64,000 nucleotides of DNA, from the NCBI GenBank assembly GCA_963707575.1, contig OY970171.1:992001-1056000 (forward strand), in the 5' to 3' direction. Position 1 is the stretch's first letter; every line of letters begins with the position of its first letter. The stretch comes from Gaiellasilicea sp963707575. Its GTDB lineage: Bacteria > Actinomycetota > Thermoleophilia > Gaiellales > Gaiellaceae. Position numbers and translations under genes: made by a program. Below are positions 22,154 through 30,672 of the stretch, in pieces. Under the pieces are notes generated by a model. The model had not been told where the DNA came from, ran no database searches, and worked only from the letters and a program-made list of their open reading frames with translations.

Positions 22154-23283
22154 CGCCGGTCCTCATGCGCACGGTCGTGCCCTTGCCGGGGGCAGACGTG
22201 ATCTCGAGCGTGCCGCCCGACCCGCTGTGCGCGCTCCTCCATCGAGGTGAGCCCGAGCCGGCGCGACCGGGTCGACGGCGCGTCGGGATCGAACCCGACG
22301 GCCGTCGTCCTCGACCTCGAGCAGCAGCCCGTCCGTGGTCGCTTGACAGCCGCACCGTGACGTGCGCGGCCTGGGCGTGCCGGAGCGCGTTGTGGAGCGC
22401 CTCCTGCGCGATCCGCAGCAGCTCGGCGTCCCGCGCTCTCCTCGGCGGGAGGCTCGGCTCCGAGCTCCAGCCGGATCTCGCGCTCGCCGTGGCGGCGCAG
22501 CAGCTCGACGTGCTTGCGCAGCGCCCCGCCCAGACCGTCCTTCGCGAGGTCGGGCGGGCGCAGCTCGAAGACGAGCGAGCGGAGCTCATCGAGCGCCTCC
22601 TGCGCCTGTCCCTGCAGCTTCCCGACGTGGTCGCGGGCGGCGGCTGGATCGCGCTCGAGCAGCGTCCGCGCTGCCTCCGCGCTCAGCACGAGCCCGAAGA
22701 GCTTCTGGCTGACGGCGTCGTGGAGATCGAGCGCCAGCCGGTTGCGCTCGGCGGCGATCGAGAGCTCCCGCGTCTGCTCGTGCAGGCGCGCGTTCGCGAT
22801 CGCGATTGCGGCATGAGCGGCGAGCAGCCCGATCAGCTCCTCGTCCTCGTCGGTGAAGTCGGGCGCGTCGAGCTTCTCGGTCAGGTAGAACGCCCCGATC
22901 ACTCCCGCCGGCGCCACGATCGGGACGCCGAGGAACGAGCGCATGTCCGGATGGCGATCCGGCCACCAGCCGCGGAAGCGCGGGTGCTCGTGGATGTCGG
23001 CGGTGCGGTACGGCGACGGGGTCTCGAGCATTGCCCCGAGCACACCGTGTTGCCGCGGCAGCGGGCCGAGCGAGGCGACCAGGCCGTCGCTCATCCCGGA
23101 GGTGAGGAAGCGCCGGAAGCCGCCGTCGCCGTCGGGCAGCCCGAGCGCCGCGTACCGCGCCCGCGCCAGCTCGCGCGCGCTGTCCACGAGCCGCTGCAGG
23201 ACCTCGTCGACCGACAGCTCGGCCGCCACCGCCAGCACGGCGTCGCTGACGGCCCTCAGCTTCGGACTCAGCGGCTCCACCAT
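22146..23283 (-). pseudogene. GAF-domain sensor histidine kinase with four +1 frameshifts
   Basis: The GAF domain (LQRLVDSARELARARYAALG; MRSFLGVPIVAPAGVIGAFY) and the HisKA_3 region (ERNRLALDLHDAVSQKLFG) read normally from ATG 23283. The ATPase domain then shifts frame four times within about 215 bp, each by one extra base in a short homopolymer: 22430-22432, 22333-22334, 22300-22301 and 22216-22218. Removing them restores ELLRIAQEALHNALRH, EVEDDGVGFDP, RLGLTSMEERA and GGTLEITSAPGKG up to TGA 22146. Either a recent pseudogene or local sequence error; the otherwise intact code favours error or very recent decay. Confidence 0.8.
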
Positions 23284-23312
23284 CTCCCCTGACGATAGAC
23301 CCAGCCCCCACC

Positions 23313-23334
23313 GTGGTACGGCTAGCCGTACCAC
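23313..23334. promoter_or_regulatory. 22-bp perfect palindrome between kinase and MMPL genes
   Basis: GTGGTACGGCT and AGCCGTACCAC are exact reverse complements with no spacer. The dyad lies 30 bp upstream of the kinase start and about 130 bp upstream of the divergent MMPL gene. Such dyads suit NarL/LuxR-family dimers, making the regulator at 21506-22153 the likely binder and the exporter a likely target. Confidence 0.6.
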
Positions 23335-23462
23335 CGGATATCGGCCTGCCCCACTGCGTGGGTGCGGTAACGGTTGCGAGCCTTCGGCGTCCGGAGACCG
23401 ATAAGTTCCGGTGCTCGGGCGGGTCTCTACTGGCAAATCGCAGCGATAGAAGGGGCGGGCGC

Positions 23463-25724
23463 ATGACGGAACCATCGGAACGGCTCTCAGCACACCAACG
23501 ACTTGCGACCGGCGCGTTTGCGCGCTGGACTCGCGCCTGCGCGACGCACCCGTGGCGCGTCGTGCTCGCCTGGGTCGGGATCATCGCCCTTCTGATCGTG
23601 CTCGTGGGGACGATCGGCGGCAGCCTGAAGGACGAGTTCGAGATTCCGGGCTCCGATACCCAGAAGGCCACCGATCTGATCGAGACGGAGTTCGCCTCCG
23701 AGCAGGGCGGCGTGCTGAACCTTGTCTTCGCCGCGCCCGAAGGCGAGCGGCTCGACACGGACGAGCGCCGCGAGGCGATCGAGGACGCCGTCGCGCAGCT
23801 CGAGACGGACGAGTTCGCACCGACCGAGGACGAGGCCGGGATCGAGAGCGTCGGCGACCCGTTCAGCGACGAGACGTTCTCCGACGACGGGCGGATCGCC
23901 TTCGCGGAGGCGCAGTTCGATCGGGTCATCTTCGAGGAGGATCGCGAAGCCGTCCTGGCCGTCCAGGACGCCGTCCGCGAAGCGGTCGCGCCCGTGGGCG
24001 TCACGGTCGAGTACAACGGCGACGCCGAGTTCCCACCCATCGAGCAGGGCACCCAGGAGCTGCTCGGGCTGCTCGCGGCGCTACTCGTGCTGCTCGTCGT
24101 CTTCCGCACGTTCGTCGCGATGTTCATCCCCATCGCACTGGCGCTCGTGGCCCTGGCGACGGCATTCCTGCTCCTGTTCATCCTCGCCGGCCTGACCGAC
24201 ATCAACACGATCACACCGCTGCTCGTGTCGATGATCGGCCTCGGGGTCGGCATCGACTACTCGCTGTTCATCGTCACGCGCTTCAGACAGGCGCTGCACG
24301 AAGGGCTCTCGCCGGCCGACGCGGCCGCCGAGGCGGGCGCGTCCGCGGGTCGCGCCGTGCTCTTCGCGGGCCTGACCGTCGCGATCTCGGTCACCGGTCT
24401 GGCCTTCTTCGGGCTCGACTTCGTCACGAAGCTCGGGATCGGCTCGGCACTCGGCGTCCTGACGACGGTGCTGATCGCGAACTCGCTCCTGATCGCGGTA
24501 CTCCGGCTGCTCGGGCACAAGGTCGACCGTCTGAAGGTGCCGTTCCTGCCGGCGATCGACGACTCCGAGGCGGCCCGCGAGAAGACCCTGGTCGCCCGCT
24601 GGGGCCGGTTCGTGACCAACAACGCGAAGGTCGTCTTCATCGTCGTCCTGCTCGGGATCCTGGCCCTCGCCTCCACCTCTGCACTCGTGCGCCTGGGTGC
24701 AGCCGACCAGGGGACGCAGCCCGAGGAGCAGACGGCCCGCCGCGCCTACGACCTGCTCGCCGAGGGCTTCGGCGCCGGCTTCAACGGCCCGATCCCGATC
24801 GTGATCGACGTCAACGACGACCCCGAGGCACCGCAGCGGATCTACGAGGGCGTCCAGGGGCTCGACGGCGTCGCCTCGGTCGCCGAGCCGCAGCTGAACG
24901 ACGAGGAGACGGTCGGAATCGTGTTCGTCACCCCGGACTCGGCCCCCCAGGACGAGGCGACGGACGAGCTCGTCGACCGACTGCGGAACGACGTCGTGCC
25001 CGCGGCGACCGAGGGCGGCAACTCGATCGCGTACGTCTCGGGCCTGACCGCCGCCTTCAAGGACATCGGCGAGCGGATCATGGAGCGCCTGCCGCTCTTC
25101 CTGCTCTACGTGATCGGCGTGACGTTCATCCTGCTCGCGATGGCGTTCCGCTCGGTCGTGATCTCGCTGACCGCCGGGATCACGACGATCCTCTCCGCCT
25201 TCGCCGGCTTCGGCGTCCTCACCCTGGTGGTGCAGGAGGGCCATCTGCTCGGGTTGACGGGGCTCGACCGAACCGGGCCGATCGAGACGTTCGTGCCACC
25301 GATCGCGTTCGCGATCCTCTTCGGGCTCTCGATGGACTACATGGTCTTCCTGATGAGCCGCATCCGGGAGGAGCACGTCCACGGCCTGGACACGAAGGCT
25401 GCGGTCGAGCACGGCATCGCGGCGATCGGCCGCGTCATCGTGGCGGCGGCGGTGATCATGGGCACGGTCTTCGCGGCCTTCATCCTCACCGCGGACCGGA
25501 TCTCGAAGGAGTTCGGGATCCTGCTCGCGGTCGCGATCATCACGGACGCGCTCGTGGTGCGGATGACGCTCGTGCCGGCCTTTCTGACGATGCTGGGCGA
25601 GAAGTCGTGGTACATGCCGCGCTGGCTCGACCGGTTGCTGCCGAACATCACGATCGAGGCGCCGCACGACGGCGGGCCCGTCGCCCGGGTCGACGCCGAG
25701 CGTCCGGCGGAAGGCCCGGCCTAG
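23463..25724 (+). CDS. MMPL family RND-type transporter
   Basis: 753 residues with the MMPL duplication: one N-terminal membrane helix (WRVVLAWVGIIALLIVLVGT), an external domain, five helices, then a second repeat. The proton-relay Asp-Tyr pairs are present in VGIDYSLFIVTRF and LSMDYMVFLMSRI. MMPL proteins export lipids, siderophores or drugs using the proton gradient. ATG 23463 follows GAAGGGGCGGG. It is divergent from the GAF-kinase system and shares its palindromic operator. Substrate unknown. Confidence 0.9.
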   Translation: MTEPSERLSAHQRLATGAFARWTRACATHPWRVVLAWVGIIALLIVLVGTIGGSLKDEFEIPGSDTQKATDLIETEFASEQGGVLNLVFAAPEGERLDTDERREAIEDAVAQLETDEFAPTEDEAGIESVGDPFSDETFSDDGRIAFAEAQFDRVIFEEDREAVLAVQDAVREAVAPVGVTVEYNGDAEFPPIEQGTQELLGLLAALLVLLVVFRTFVAMFIPIALALVALATAFLLLFILAGLTDINTITPLLVSMIGLGVGIDYSLFIVTRFRQALHEGLSPADAAAEAGASAGRAVLFAGLTVAISVTGLAFFGLDFVTKLGIGSALGVLTTVLIANSLLIAVLRLLGHKVDRLKVPFLPAIDDSEAAREKTLVARWGRFVTNNAKVVFIVVLLGILALASTSALVRLGAADQGTQPEEQTARRAYDLLAEGFGAGFNGPIPIVIDVNDDPEAPQRIYEGVQGLDGVASVAEPQLNDEETVGIVFVTPDSAPQDEATDELVDRLRNDVVPAATEGGNSIAYVSGLTAAFKDIGERIMERLPLFLLYVIGVTFILLAMAFRSVVISLTAGITTILSAFAGFGVLTLVVQEGHLLGLTGLDRTGPIETFVPPIAFAILFGLSMDYMVFLMSRIREEHVHGLDTKAAVEHGIAAIGRVIVAAAVIMGTVFAAFILTADRISKEFGILLAVAIITDALVVRMTLVPAFLTMLGEKSWYMPRWLDRLLPNITIEAPHDGGPVARVDAERPAEGPA

Positions 25725-26623
25725 CCGAGGTCGACGGCGGCGGAGCCCTGGTCGGCTCCGCCGCCGTCACCGTCTCCGGACGGGATCTGCCACAGCACGG
25801 GCCGGCTCAGGTCGGCGCAGACCGCGAGGGTCGTCCCACGCAGCACGTCCATCCCCACGTGCCCCTCTGGCCCATGCATGACGGCGCGCACTGCGAGCGA
25901 CGCAACCGGGACGTCATGCCCCGCCACGACAAGCGTGGCGCTGCCCGCCTTCGCGCCGAGGACGTCTGCGCCGCTGACGCCGCCGCCCAGCCGCTCGGTC
26001 GTCACTCCCTCGATCCGGCCCGGGACCGCCTTGCTCGAGAACTCGGTGTGGCGGCCGCCCGTGTTCAGCAGGGTGGGGAGCTCCGGGTGCGGCCGGATCG
26101 CTGCCGGGACGACGATGGTCGGGAACGCCTCGTCTCGCTCCAGGGTGAGCGTGGGCCGGCTGGGAGCCCGCTCCTCGAGCCAGGCGGCGACGTCAGAGGC
26201 TTCTCCTTCGAGGAGCACGAGCGCGTCCCCGACGAGGTCGACGACCGCCCACGCGCTCGGATGGAGGTTGTGCGGGCTGAGGATGCCGCCGATCCCCCGG
26301 GCCGGGAACGGCTTGGGAGCGGGGATGGCGACGACGTCGCGCAGCGTCAGCTCTAGCGCATCGAGCTCGAGGCCGACGTCCTCGACCGTCCAGCTCGGCA
26401 TCGTGGCGCCGCTGTGATCCATCCCCTCCTCGCCCTCCTCCACCGCCAGCCCGAGCCGGTCGACGAGCTCCTTCGTGAGCAGATGCACGTCGGAGCCGGT
26501 GTCCAGCACGAGCCGCGTCTCGAGACCGCCGACGCGCCCGACGACGAGCGGAGCGTGCGTCGTCGCGCCGTCGACGCCCTCGAAGGCGATCGGGACGCTC
26601 GCCAGGACCTCGACGTCGGCCAC
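25721..26623 (-). CDS. Duplicated retropepsin-like aspartyl protease domain protein
   Basis: 300 residues with two retropepsin-like halves. The first has the catalytic triplet D41-T42-G43 in ETRLVLDTGSDVHLL and the later Gly loop GIGGILS. The second has N187-T188-G189 in LPTLLNTGGRHTEF, so the Asp is Asn, and ends with GHVGMDVLRG. No signal peptide. Bacterial single-chain relatives are poorly characterised. The GTG start lies 15 bp after the preceding NIPSNAP gene. With a single active Asp it may be a peptide-binding protein or work as a dimer. Confidence 0.7.
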   Translation of the reverse strand: MADVEVLASVPIAFEGVDGATTHAPLVVGRVGGLETRLVLDTGSDVHLLTKELVDRLGLAVEEGEEGMDHSGATMPSWTVEDVGLELDALELTLRDVVAIPAPKPFPARGIGGILSPHNLHPSAWAVVDLVGDALVLLEGEASDVAAWLEERAPSRPTLTLERDEAFPTIVVPAAIRPHPELPTLLNTGGRHTEFSSKAVPGRIEGVTTERLGGGVSGADVLGAKAGSATLVVAGHDVPVASLAVRAVMHGPEGHVGMDVLRGTTLAVCADLSRPVLWQIPSGDGDGGGADQGSAAVDLG

Positions 26624-26637
26624 CTGCCCGCCCCGGC

Positions 26638-26955
26638 TCACCGGCGCGACAGCGCCGCGGCCGGAAGGACCACCGAATGGCTCTCTTCGATCCGCGAGAC
26701 GATCGCCTCGCGCGGGCCGTCGCGCCACTCGTCGCTCCCGTAGAAGGCGTCCTGGCTGCGCTGTAGCTCCTCGAGGCTCGGGTACGCCCGGATCAGGACG
26801 TAGCGGTCCTCGTCGTCCAGCGAGGGGCCGCTGGCGACGACCTCCACGCCCCAGCGGTCCAGCATCGGGAGCGACTCCTCGACCACGAGGCGGTGGAACT
26901 CGGCACCGGCTCCCGCTTGCAGCTTGTAGGTGCGGATCTCGATCACGGCGGCCAC
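26638..26955 (-). CDS. NIPSNAP-like family protein
   Basis: 105 residues of ferredoxin-like fold, family NIPSNAP: IEIRTYKLQAGAGAEFHRLV, then YVLIRAYPSLEELQRSQDAFYGSDEWRDG. Function in bacteria is unclear; members are soluble dimers, sometimes with monooxygenase-like folds. It starts at GTG 26955 and is followed directly by the aspartyl-protease-like gene, likely as a two-gene unit. It is divergent from dodecin. Confidence 0.75.
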   Translation of the reverse strand: MAAVIEIRTYKLQAGAGAEFHRLVVEESLPMLDRWGVEVVASGPSLDDEDRYVLIRAYPSLEELQRSQDAFYGSDEWRDGPREAIVSRIEESHSVVLPAAALSRR

Positions 26956-26993
26956 ATCGGCGATTATGGCGTCTCACACCGAGAGGAGGCTCC

Positions 26994-27194
26994 GTGTCCG
27001 TTGCCAAGATCATCGAGCTGACGGCTACCTCGAGCGACAGCTTCGAGGACGCCTGCCGGCAGGGCATCGCCAAGGCCGGCGAGACCGTGCGCAACATCCA
27101 GGCCGCGTGGGTGGACGGCCAGGAGGTCATGGTCGAGAACGGCGAGATCAAGCACTACCACGTCCACCTCAAGGTGACGTTCCTGCTCGAGTAG
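26994..27194 (+). CDS. Dodecin flavin-binding protein
   Basis: 66 residues. The sequence KIIELTATSSDSFEDACRQG, NIQAAWVDGQEVMVENG and KHYHVHLKVTFLLE is a standard dodecin, which forms a hollow dodecamer storing FMN/riboflavin or CoA. The Trp in QAAWVD is the residue that stacks on flavin in the family. The GTG is preceded by GAGAGGAGG. It stands alone between divergent and convergent neighbours. Confidence 0.92.
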   Translation: MSVAKIIELTATSSDSFEDACRQGIAKAGETVRNIQAAWVDGQEVMVENGEIKHYHVHLKVTFLLE

Positions 27195-27222
27195 CTACCG
27201 GTCGCTCGCTACCAATCGCCAG

Positions 27223-28764
27223 CTACCAGTCGGTCGGGCGGAAGTCCTTCAGGAACCGCCCCCAGACGTGCTCGCCGGTGTTGAAGCCGGCGATGATCGG
27301 ATCGACGATCCGCGCCGCGCCGTCGACGATGTCGAGCGGCGGCCGGAAGCGGTGCTCGGCCGTCTTGCGCTCCGCGATCTGCGCTGGATCCTCGTCGCTC
27401 ACCCAGCCGGTGTCCACGCTGTTCATGTGGATCCCGTCGGCCTGGTAGTCGGCCGCTGAGGTGCGCGTCATCATGTTCAGCGCCGCCTTCGCCATGTTCG
27501 TGTGCGGGTGCCGGGTCGTTTTGAAGCGGCGGTAGAACTGGCCCTCGACCGCGGACACGTTGACGATGTGCTTGTCGCGGTCGGGCGTCCGCAGGAGCAG
27601 CGGCTTCAGCCGCGCATTCAGGACGAACGGTGCGACGGCATTGACAAGCTGCGTCTCGAGCAGCTCCACCGAAGGCACCTCGGCCAGCAGCAGGCGCCAG
27701 GAGTTCCGCTCGCGCAGGTCGACCTGCTGCAGGTCCTGGTCCAGCTGCCCCTCCGGGAAGAGGTCGCTCTGTCCCACGAGGTCCTCGGGTAGCAGCGCCA
27801 CCTGCGAGAGCTCGGCCGGACTCGTCAGGCCGGCCACAGAGGGCGCGGACGCGGCGACCGGCAGCATCTCGGAGCGGCGCAGTCCCTCGTACTCGCCGAG
27901 CAGCCCGCGGACGTGCGCAGGCATCGCCTGCTCAGCCGCCCGCTCGCCCTCGAGCATGTGCCGGTAGAAGGCCGACGGTCGCCGCACCGTCTGGCAGGCG
28001 TTGTTGACGATGAAGTCCAGCCGTTCCCTGTTCGCGCTCAGGTGCGCGCAGAAGGCCTCCACGCTCGGCGTGTGCCGCAGGTCGAGCCCGAAGATCTCGA
28101 GCCGCTCGCTCCACTCCTCGAAGTCGGGCTCCTGTGCGTACCGCGCGGCTGAGTCGCGCGGGAAGCGCGTCGTCACGATCAGCTGCGCTCCGGCGCGCAG
28201 CAGCTTGATCCCGGCCTGGTAGCCGATCTTGACCCGTCCGCCGGTGAGCAGCGCGACCCGGCCGCGGAGGTCGGCGGTCTCCGTCCGCTTGGCGTGGTTG
28301 AAGTCCCCGCACGCCCGGCACAGCTGGTCGTAGAACGGGTGCACGTCGCGGTAGTCCTGCTTGCAGATGTAGCAGTGCTGCGGCTCCACGGCCTCGCGGA
28401 ACGCGGCCTCCTGGAGCTCGGGCTCGTCCACCTCGTGCTGCTCGAAGCCGGCCGGCGGGAACACGTTGGGCGACGTGTACACGGGCTGCTCGCGCAGGAC
28501 CCGGATGCCGGTGCCCGCGAGCACCTCGTCGTCGTGCCGGAGCCGCGCCGCCTTCTTCTCGCGGCGCGCCGCCTTGTTGAAGCGCCGCCGCTGCACGACA
28601 TCTGGGTTATGGACGTCCCCGGCCGCGGCGAGGAGGCGCGTCCGTTCCTCCACGGAGAGCGCGCGCAGGAGCCCACGGTCGCGCACGACGGCCTCGAGCG
28701 CCTCCGTGAGCTGCCTCAGGCGCTCGGCGACGTCGCGCGTCTCTTCGGGCTCGCCGTTCGACAT
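27223..28764 (-). CDS. Long SDR-fold oxidoreductase with N-terminal zinc-binding segment
   Basis: 513 residues. The first 165 are helical and charged and include CYIC (131-134) and CRAC (149-152), a probable zinc knuckle. Residues 168-513 form an SDR Rossmann fold, but with altered hallmarks: TGGRVKIG (174-181) instead of TGxxxGIG, catalytic Ser404 kept in VNVSAVEG, and T422-x3-K426 where Y-x3-K is expected. About 90 extra residues sit between NNAC and the Ser. Such long SDRs occur in actinobacteria; activity is doubtful and a structural or binding role is possible. ATG 28764 is the most plausible of several starts. Confidence 0.75.
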   Translation of the reverse strand: MSNGEPEETRDVAERLRQLTEALEAVVRDRGLLRALSVEERTRLLAAAGDVHNPDVVQRRRFNKAARREKKAARLRHDDEVLAGTGIRVLREQPVYTSPNVFPPAGFEQHEVDEPELQEAAFREAVEPQHCYICKQDYRDVHPFYDQLCRACGDFNHAKRTETADLRGRVALLTGGRVKIGYQAGIKLLRAGAQLIVTTRFPRDSAARYAQEPDFEEWSERLEIFGLDLRHTPSVEAFCAHLSANRERLDFIVNNACQTVRRPSAFYRHMLEGERAAEQAMPAHVRGLLGEYEGLRRSEMLPVAASAPSVAGLTSPAELSQVALLPEDLVGQSDLFPEGQLDQDLQQVDLRERNSWRLLLAEVPSVELLETQLVNAVAPFVLNARLKPLLLRTPDRDKHIVNVSAVEGQFYRRFKTTRHPHTNMAKAALNMMTRTSAADYQADGIHMNSVDTGWVSDEDPAQIAERKTAEHRFRPPLDIVDGAARIVDPIIAGFNTGEHVWGRFLKDFRPTDW

Positions 28765-28799
28765 CGAGTGAGGGTAGCCGCCGCCCGAAGCTGCGCCCG

Positions 28800-29771
28800 T
28801 CAGAGCCAGCCGGAACGGCGGAAGCGGGTGTAGAGGACGCCGCAGGCGACGGCGATCAGCACGAGCACAGCCGGGTAGCCGAACCGCCACCCGAGCTCGG
28901 GCATGTGCTCGAAGTTCATCCCGTAGATCCCCGCGATCATGGTCGGCACGGCGATGATCGCGACCCAGGCGGAGATTTTGCGGATGTCCTCGTTCTGACG
29001 GACGGTCACCTGCGTCAGGTTCGCCTGCAGGATCCCGGCGAGCAGCTCCCGGAAGCCCTCCACCTGCTCGTTCAGCCGCGTGACGTGGTCGGCCACGTCA
29101 CGGAAGTACATCCGGACCTGGTCCCCGACGATGCCGGAATCCTGCGCCATCAACGTGGCCAGCACGTCGTCGAGCGGTGCGACCGCACGATGGAACTCGA
29201 GCACCTCGCGACGCAGGTTGTAGATCCGTTCCACGGGGTTCTCGCGGCCGTCCGAGAAGACGGCGGACTCGAGCGCCTCGATGTCGTCCTCCACCGCGTC
29301 CGCGACCGGCCGGTAGCCGTCCACGACGCGATCGGTCAGGGCATACAGCGCGGCACTCGGGCCTTGCGCGAGCAGCTCGGGCCTCCGCTCCAGCCACTCC
29401 CGGACTCCACCCAGCCCGCCACTCGGCCCGTGCCGGACCGAGACGAGGAAGTCCGGACCCACGAACAGCATCACCTGTCCCGTCTCGACCATGTCCACCG
29501 GCCCCTCGTGGACGACCGTCTTCAGGACGACGAAGAGCACGTTCCCGTAGCGCTCGAGCTTCGGACGCTGGTGCGCCTTGACGGCGTCCTCCACCGCCAG
29601 CTCGTGCAGGTCGAATTCGCTGCTGACGGCGGCGAACTCCTCGGCCGTGGGCTCGACGAGCGCCACCCAGACGAAGGAGTCGTCGCTCCGGCCGAAAGCG
29701 CGGACGCCCTCGATCGTTCCGTTTCGCTTCACCCGGACGCCCCGGTCGTAGACGGCGCAGTTGACGATCAC
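28800..29771 (-). CDS. corA: CorA-type magnesium/cobalt channel
   Basis: 323 residues. A large cytoplasmic funnel domain ends in two C-terminal membrane helices with the selectivity motif GMN in IAGIYGMNFEHMPELG. CorA pentamers conduct Mg2+ (also Co2+ or Ni2+). GTG 29771 is used; the frame runs further upstream but overlaps uppP with low-complexity sequence. The gene follows uppP by 10 bp on the same strand, so the two are probably co-transcribed. Confidence 0.92.
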   Translation of the reverse strand: MIVNCAVYDRGVRVKRNGTIEGVRAFGRSDDSFVWVALVEPTAEEFAAVSSEFDLHELAVEDAVKAHQRPKLERYGNVLFVVLKTVVHEGPVDMVETGQVMLFVGPDFLVSVRHGPSGGLGGVREWLERRPELLAQGPSAALYALTDRVVDGYRPVADAVEDDIEALESAVFSDGRENPVERIYNLRREVLEFHRAVAPLDDVLATLMAQDSGIVGDQVRMYFRDVADHVTRLNEQVEGFRELLAGILQANLTQVTVRQNEDIRKISAWVAIIAVPTMIAGIYGMNFEHMPELGWRFGYPAVLVLIAVACGVLYTRFRRSGWL

Positions 29772-29781
29772 GCCGACATGA

Positions 29782-30600
29782 TTACTCGATCGTGCCGGTG
29801 GCGGCGAGTGCGAGCACCGCGACGCCGAGCACGATCCGGTAGACGACGAAGACGATCGTCGAGTGGGTCGCGAGGAAGCGGAGCAGGAACGCGATCGCCG
29901 CGTAACCGACGACGAAGGCACACGCGGTGGCGACCACCAGCGCGCCGACGCCGACGTCGTGCTCGCCCGAGCCGATCGATCCCAGCTCGAAGATCCCGCT
30001 CAGCACGATCGCCGGCACAGACAGGAGGAAGGAGAAGCGCGCCGCCGCCTCGCGCTCGAGGCCGAGGAAGAGGCCGGCGGTGATCGTCGCTCCCGAGCGC
30101 GAGACCCCAGGGACGAGCGCCGCGGCCTGGGCGACGCCGATCACCATGCCGTCGCGCAGACGGATCGAGTCGACGCCCCGCTCGCGCTTGCCGACGCGCT
30201 CGGCCCAGAGCAGGACGAGCCCCAGCGCGATCAGGGTCGACCCGATCAGGTAGAGGCTGCGCGCGCCCGACTCGATCTGATCCTTGAAGACGAGGCCGAA
30301 GAGGCCGATGGGGATCGTGCCGAGAAAGATGATCCAGCCCAAGCGGGCGTCAGGCCCGTGCCGACGGTCGCGCCGCACGACGCTCGCGCCCCATGCGACT
30401 GCGATCCGGGCGAGATCGTGGCGGAAATAGAGGAGAACGGCGGCGATCGTACCGAGCTGCGTCACGGCCGTGAAGGCCGCGCCCGGATCCTCCCAGCCGG
30501 CGAAGGCAGGGACGATGCGCAGGTGCGCGCTGCTCGAGATTGGCAGGAACTCGGTCAGGCCCTGGACGATGCCGAGCACGATCGCTTCGAGGAGGCTCAT
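29782..30600 (-). CDS. uppP: Undecaprenyl-diphosphatase
   Basis: 272 residues, multi-pass (about eight helices). BacA/UppP dephosphorylates undecaprenyl diphosphate so the lipid carrier can be reused for peptidoglycan; overexpression gives bacitracin resistance. Both family motifs are intact: LTEFLPISSSAHL and PGVSRSGATI. The ATG is near the upstream terminator, and corA lies directly downstream. Confidence 0.95.
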   Translation of the reverse strand: MSLLEAIVLGIVQGLTEFLPISSSAHLRIVPAFAGWEDPGAAFTAVTQLGTIAAVLLYFRHDLARIAVAWGASVVRRDRRHGPDARLGWIIFLGTIPIGLFGLVFKDQIESGARSLYLIGSTLIALGLVLLWAERVGKRERGVDSIRLRDGMVIGVAQAAALVPGVSRSGATITAGLFLGLEREAAARFSFLLSVPAIVLSGIFELGSIGSGEHDVGVGALVVATACAFVVGYAAIAFLLRFLATHSTIVFVVYRIVLGVAVLALAATGTIE

Positions 30601-30626
30601 CGCCCGCGAGTATGCAGAGAGCGGTG

Positions 30627-30655
30627 GCCGGGAGGACGCTGGGCGTCCCCCCGGC
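30627..30655 (-). terminator. Terminator between the secreted protein gene and uppP
   Basis: GCCGGGAGGACGC and GCGTCCCCCCGGC pair over 13 bp with one mismatch and a 3-base loop. It lies 18 bp past the stop of the secreted-protein gene and 27 bp before uppP on the same strand, so it should end the former and leave uppP with its own promoter. Confidence 0.6.
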
Positions 30656-30672
30656 TCCGCGGGCAGTCGGCT

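Noticed and set aside
22165..23292. Open frame on the + strand opposite the GAF kinase
   Set aside because: Low-complexity Arg/Ala composition and full overlap with a recognised kinase; a coding shadow despite the kinase frameshifts.
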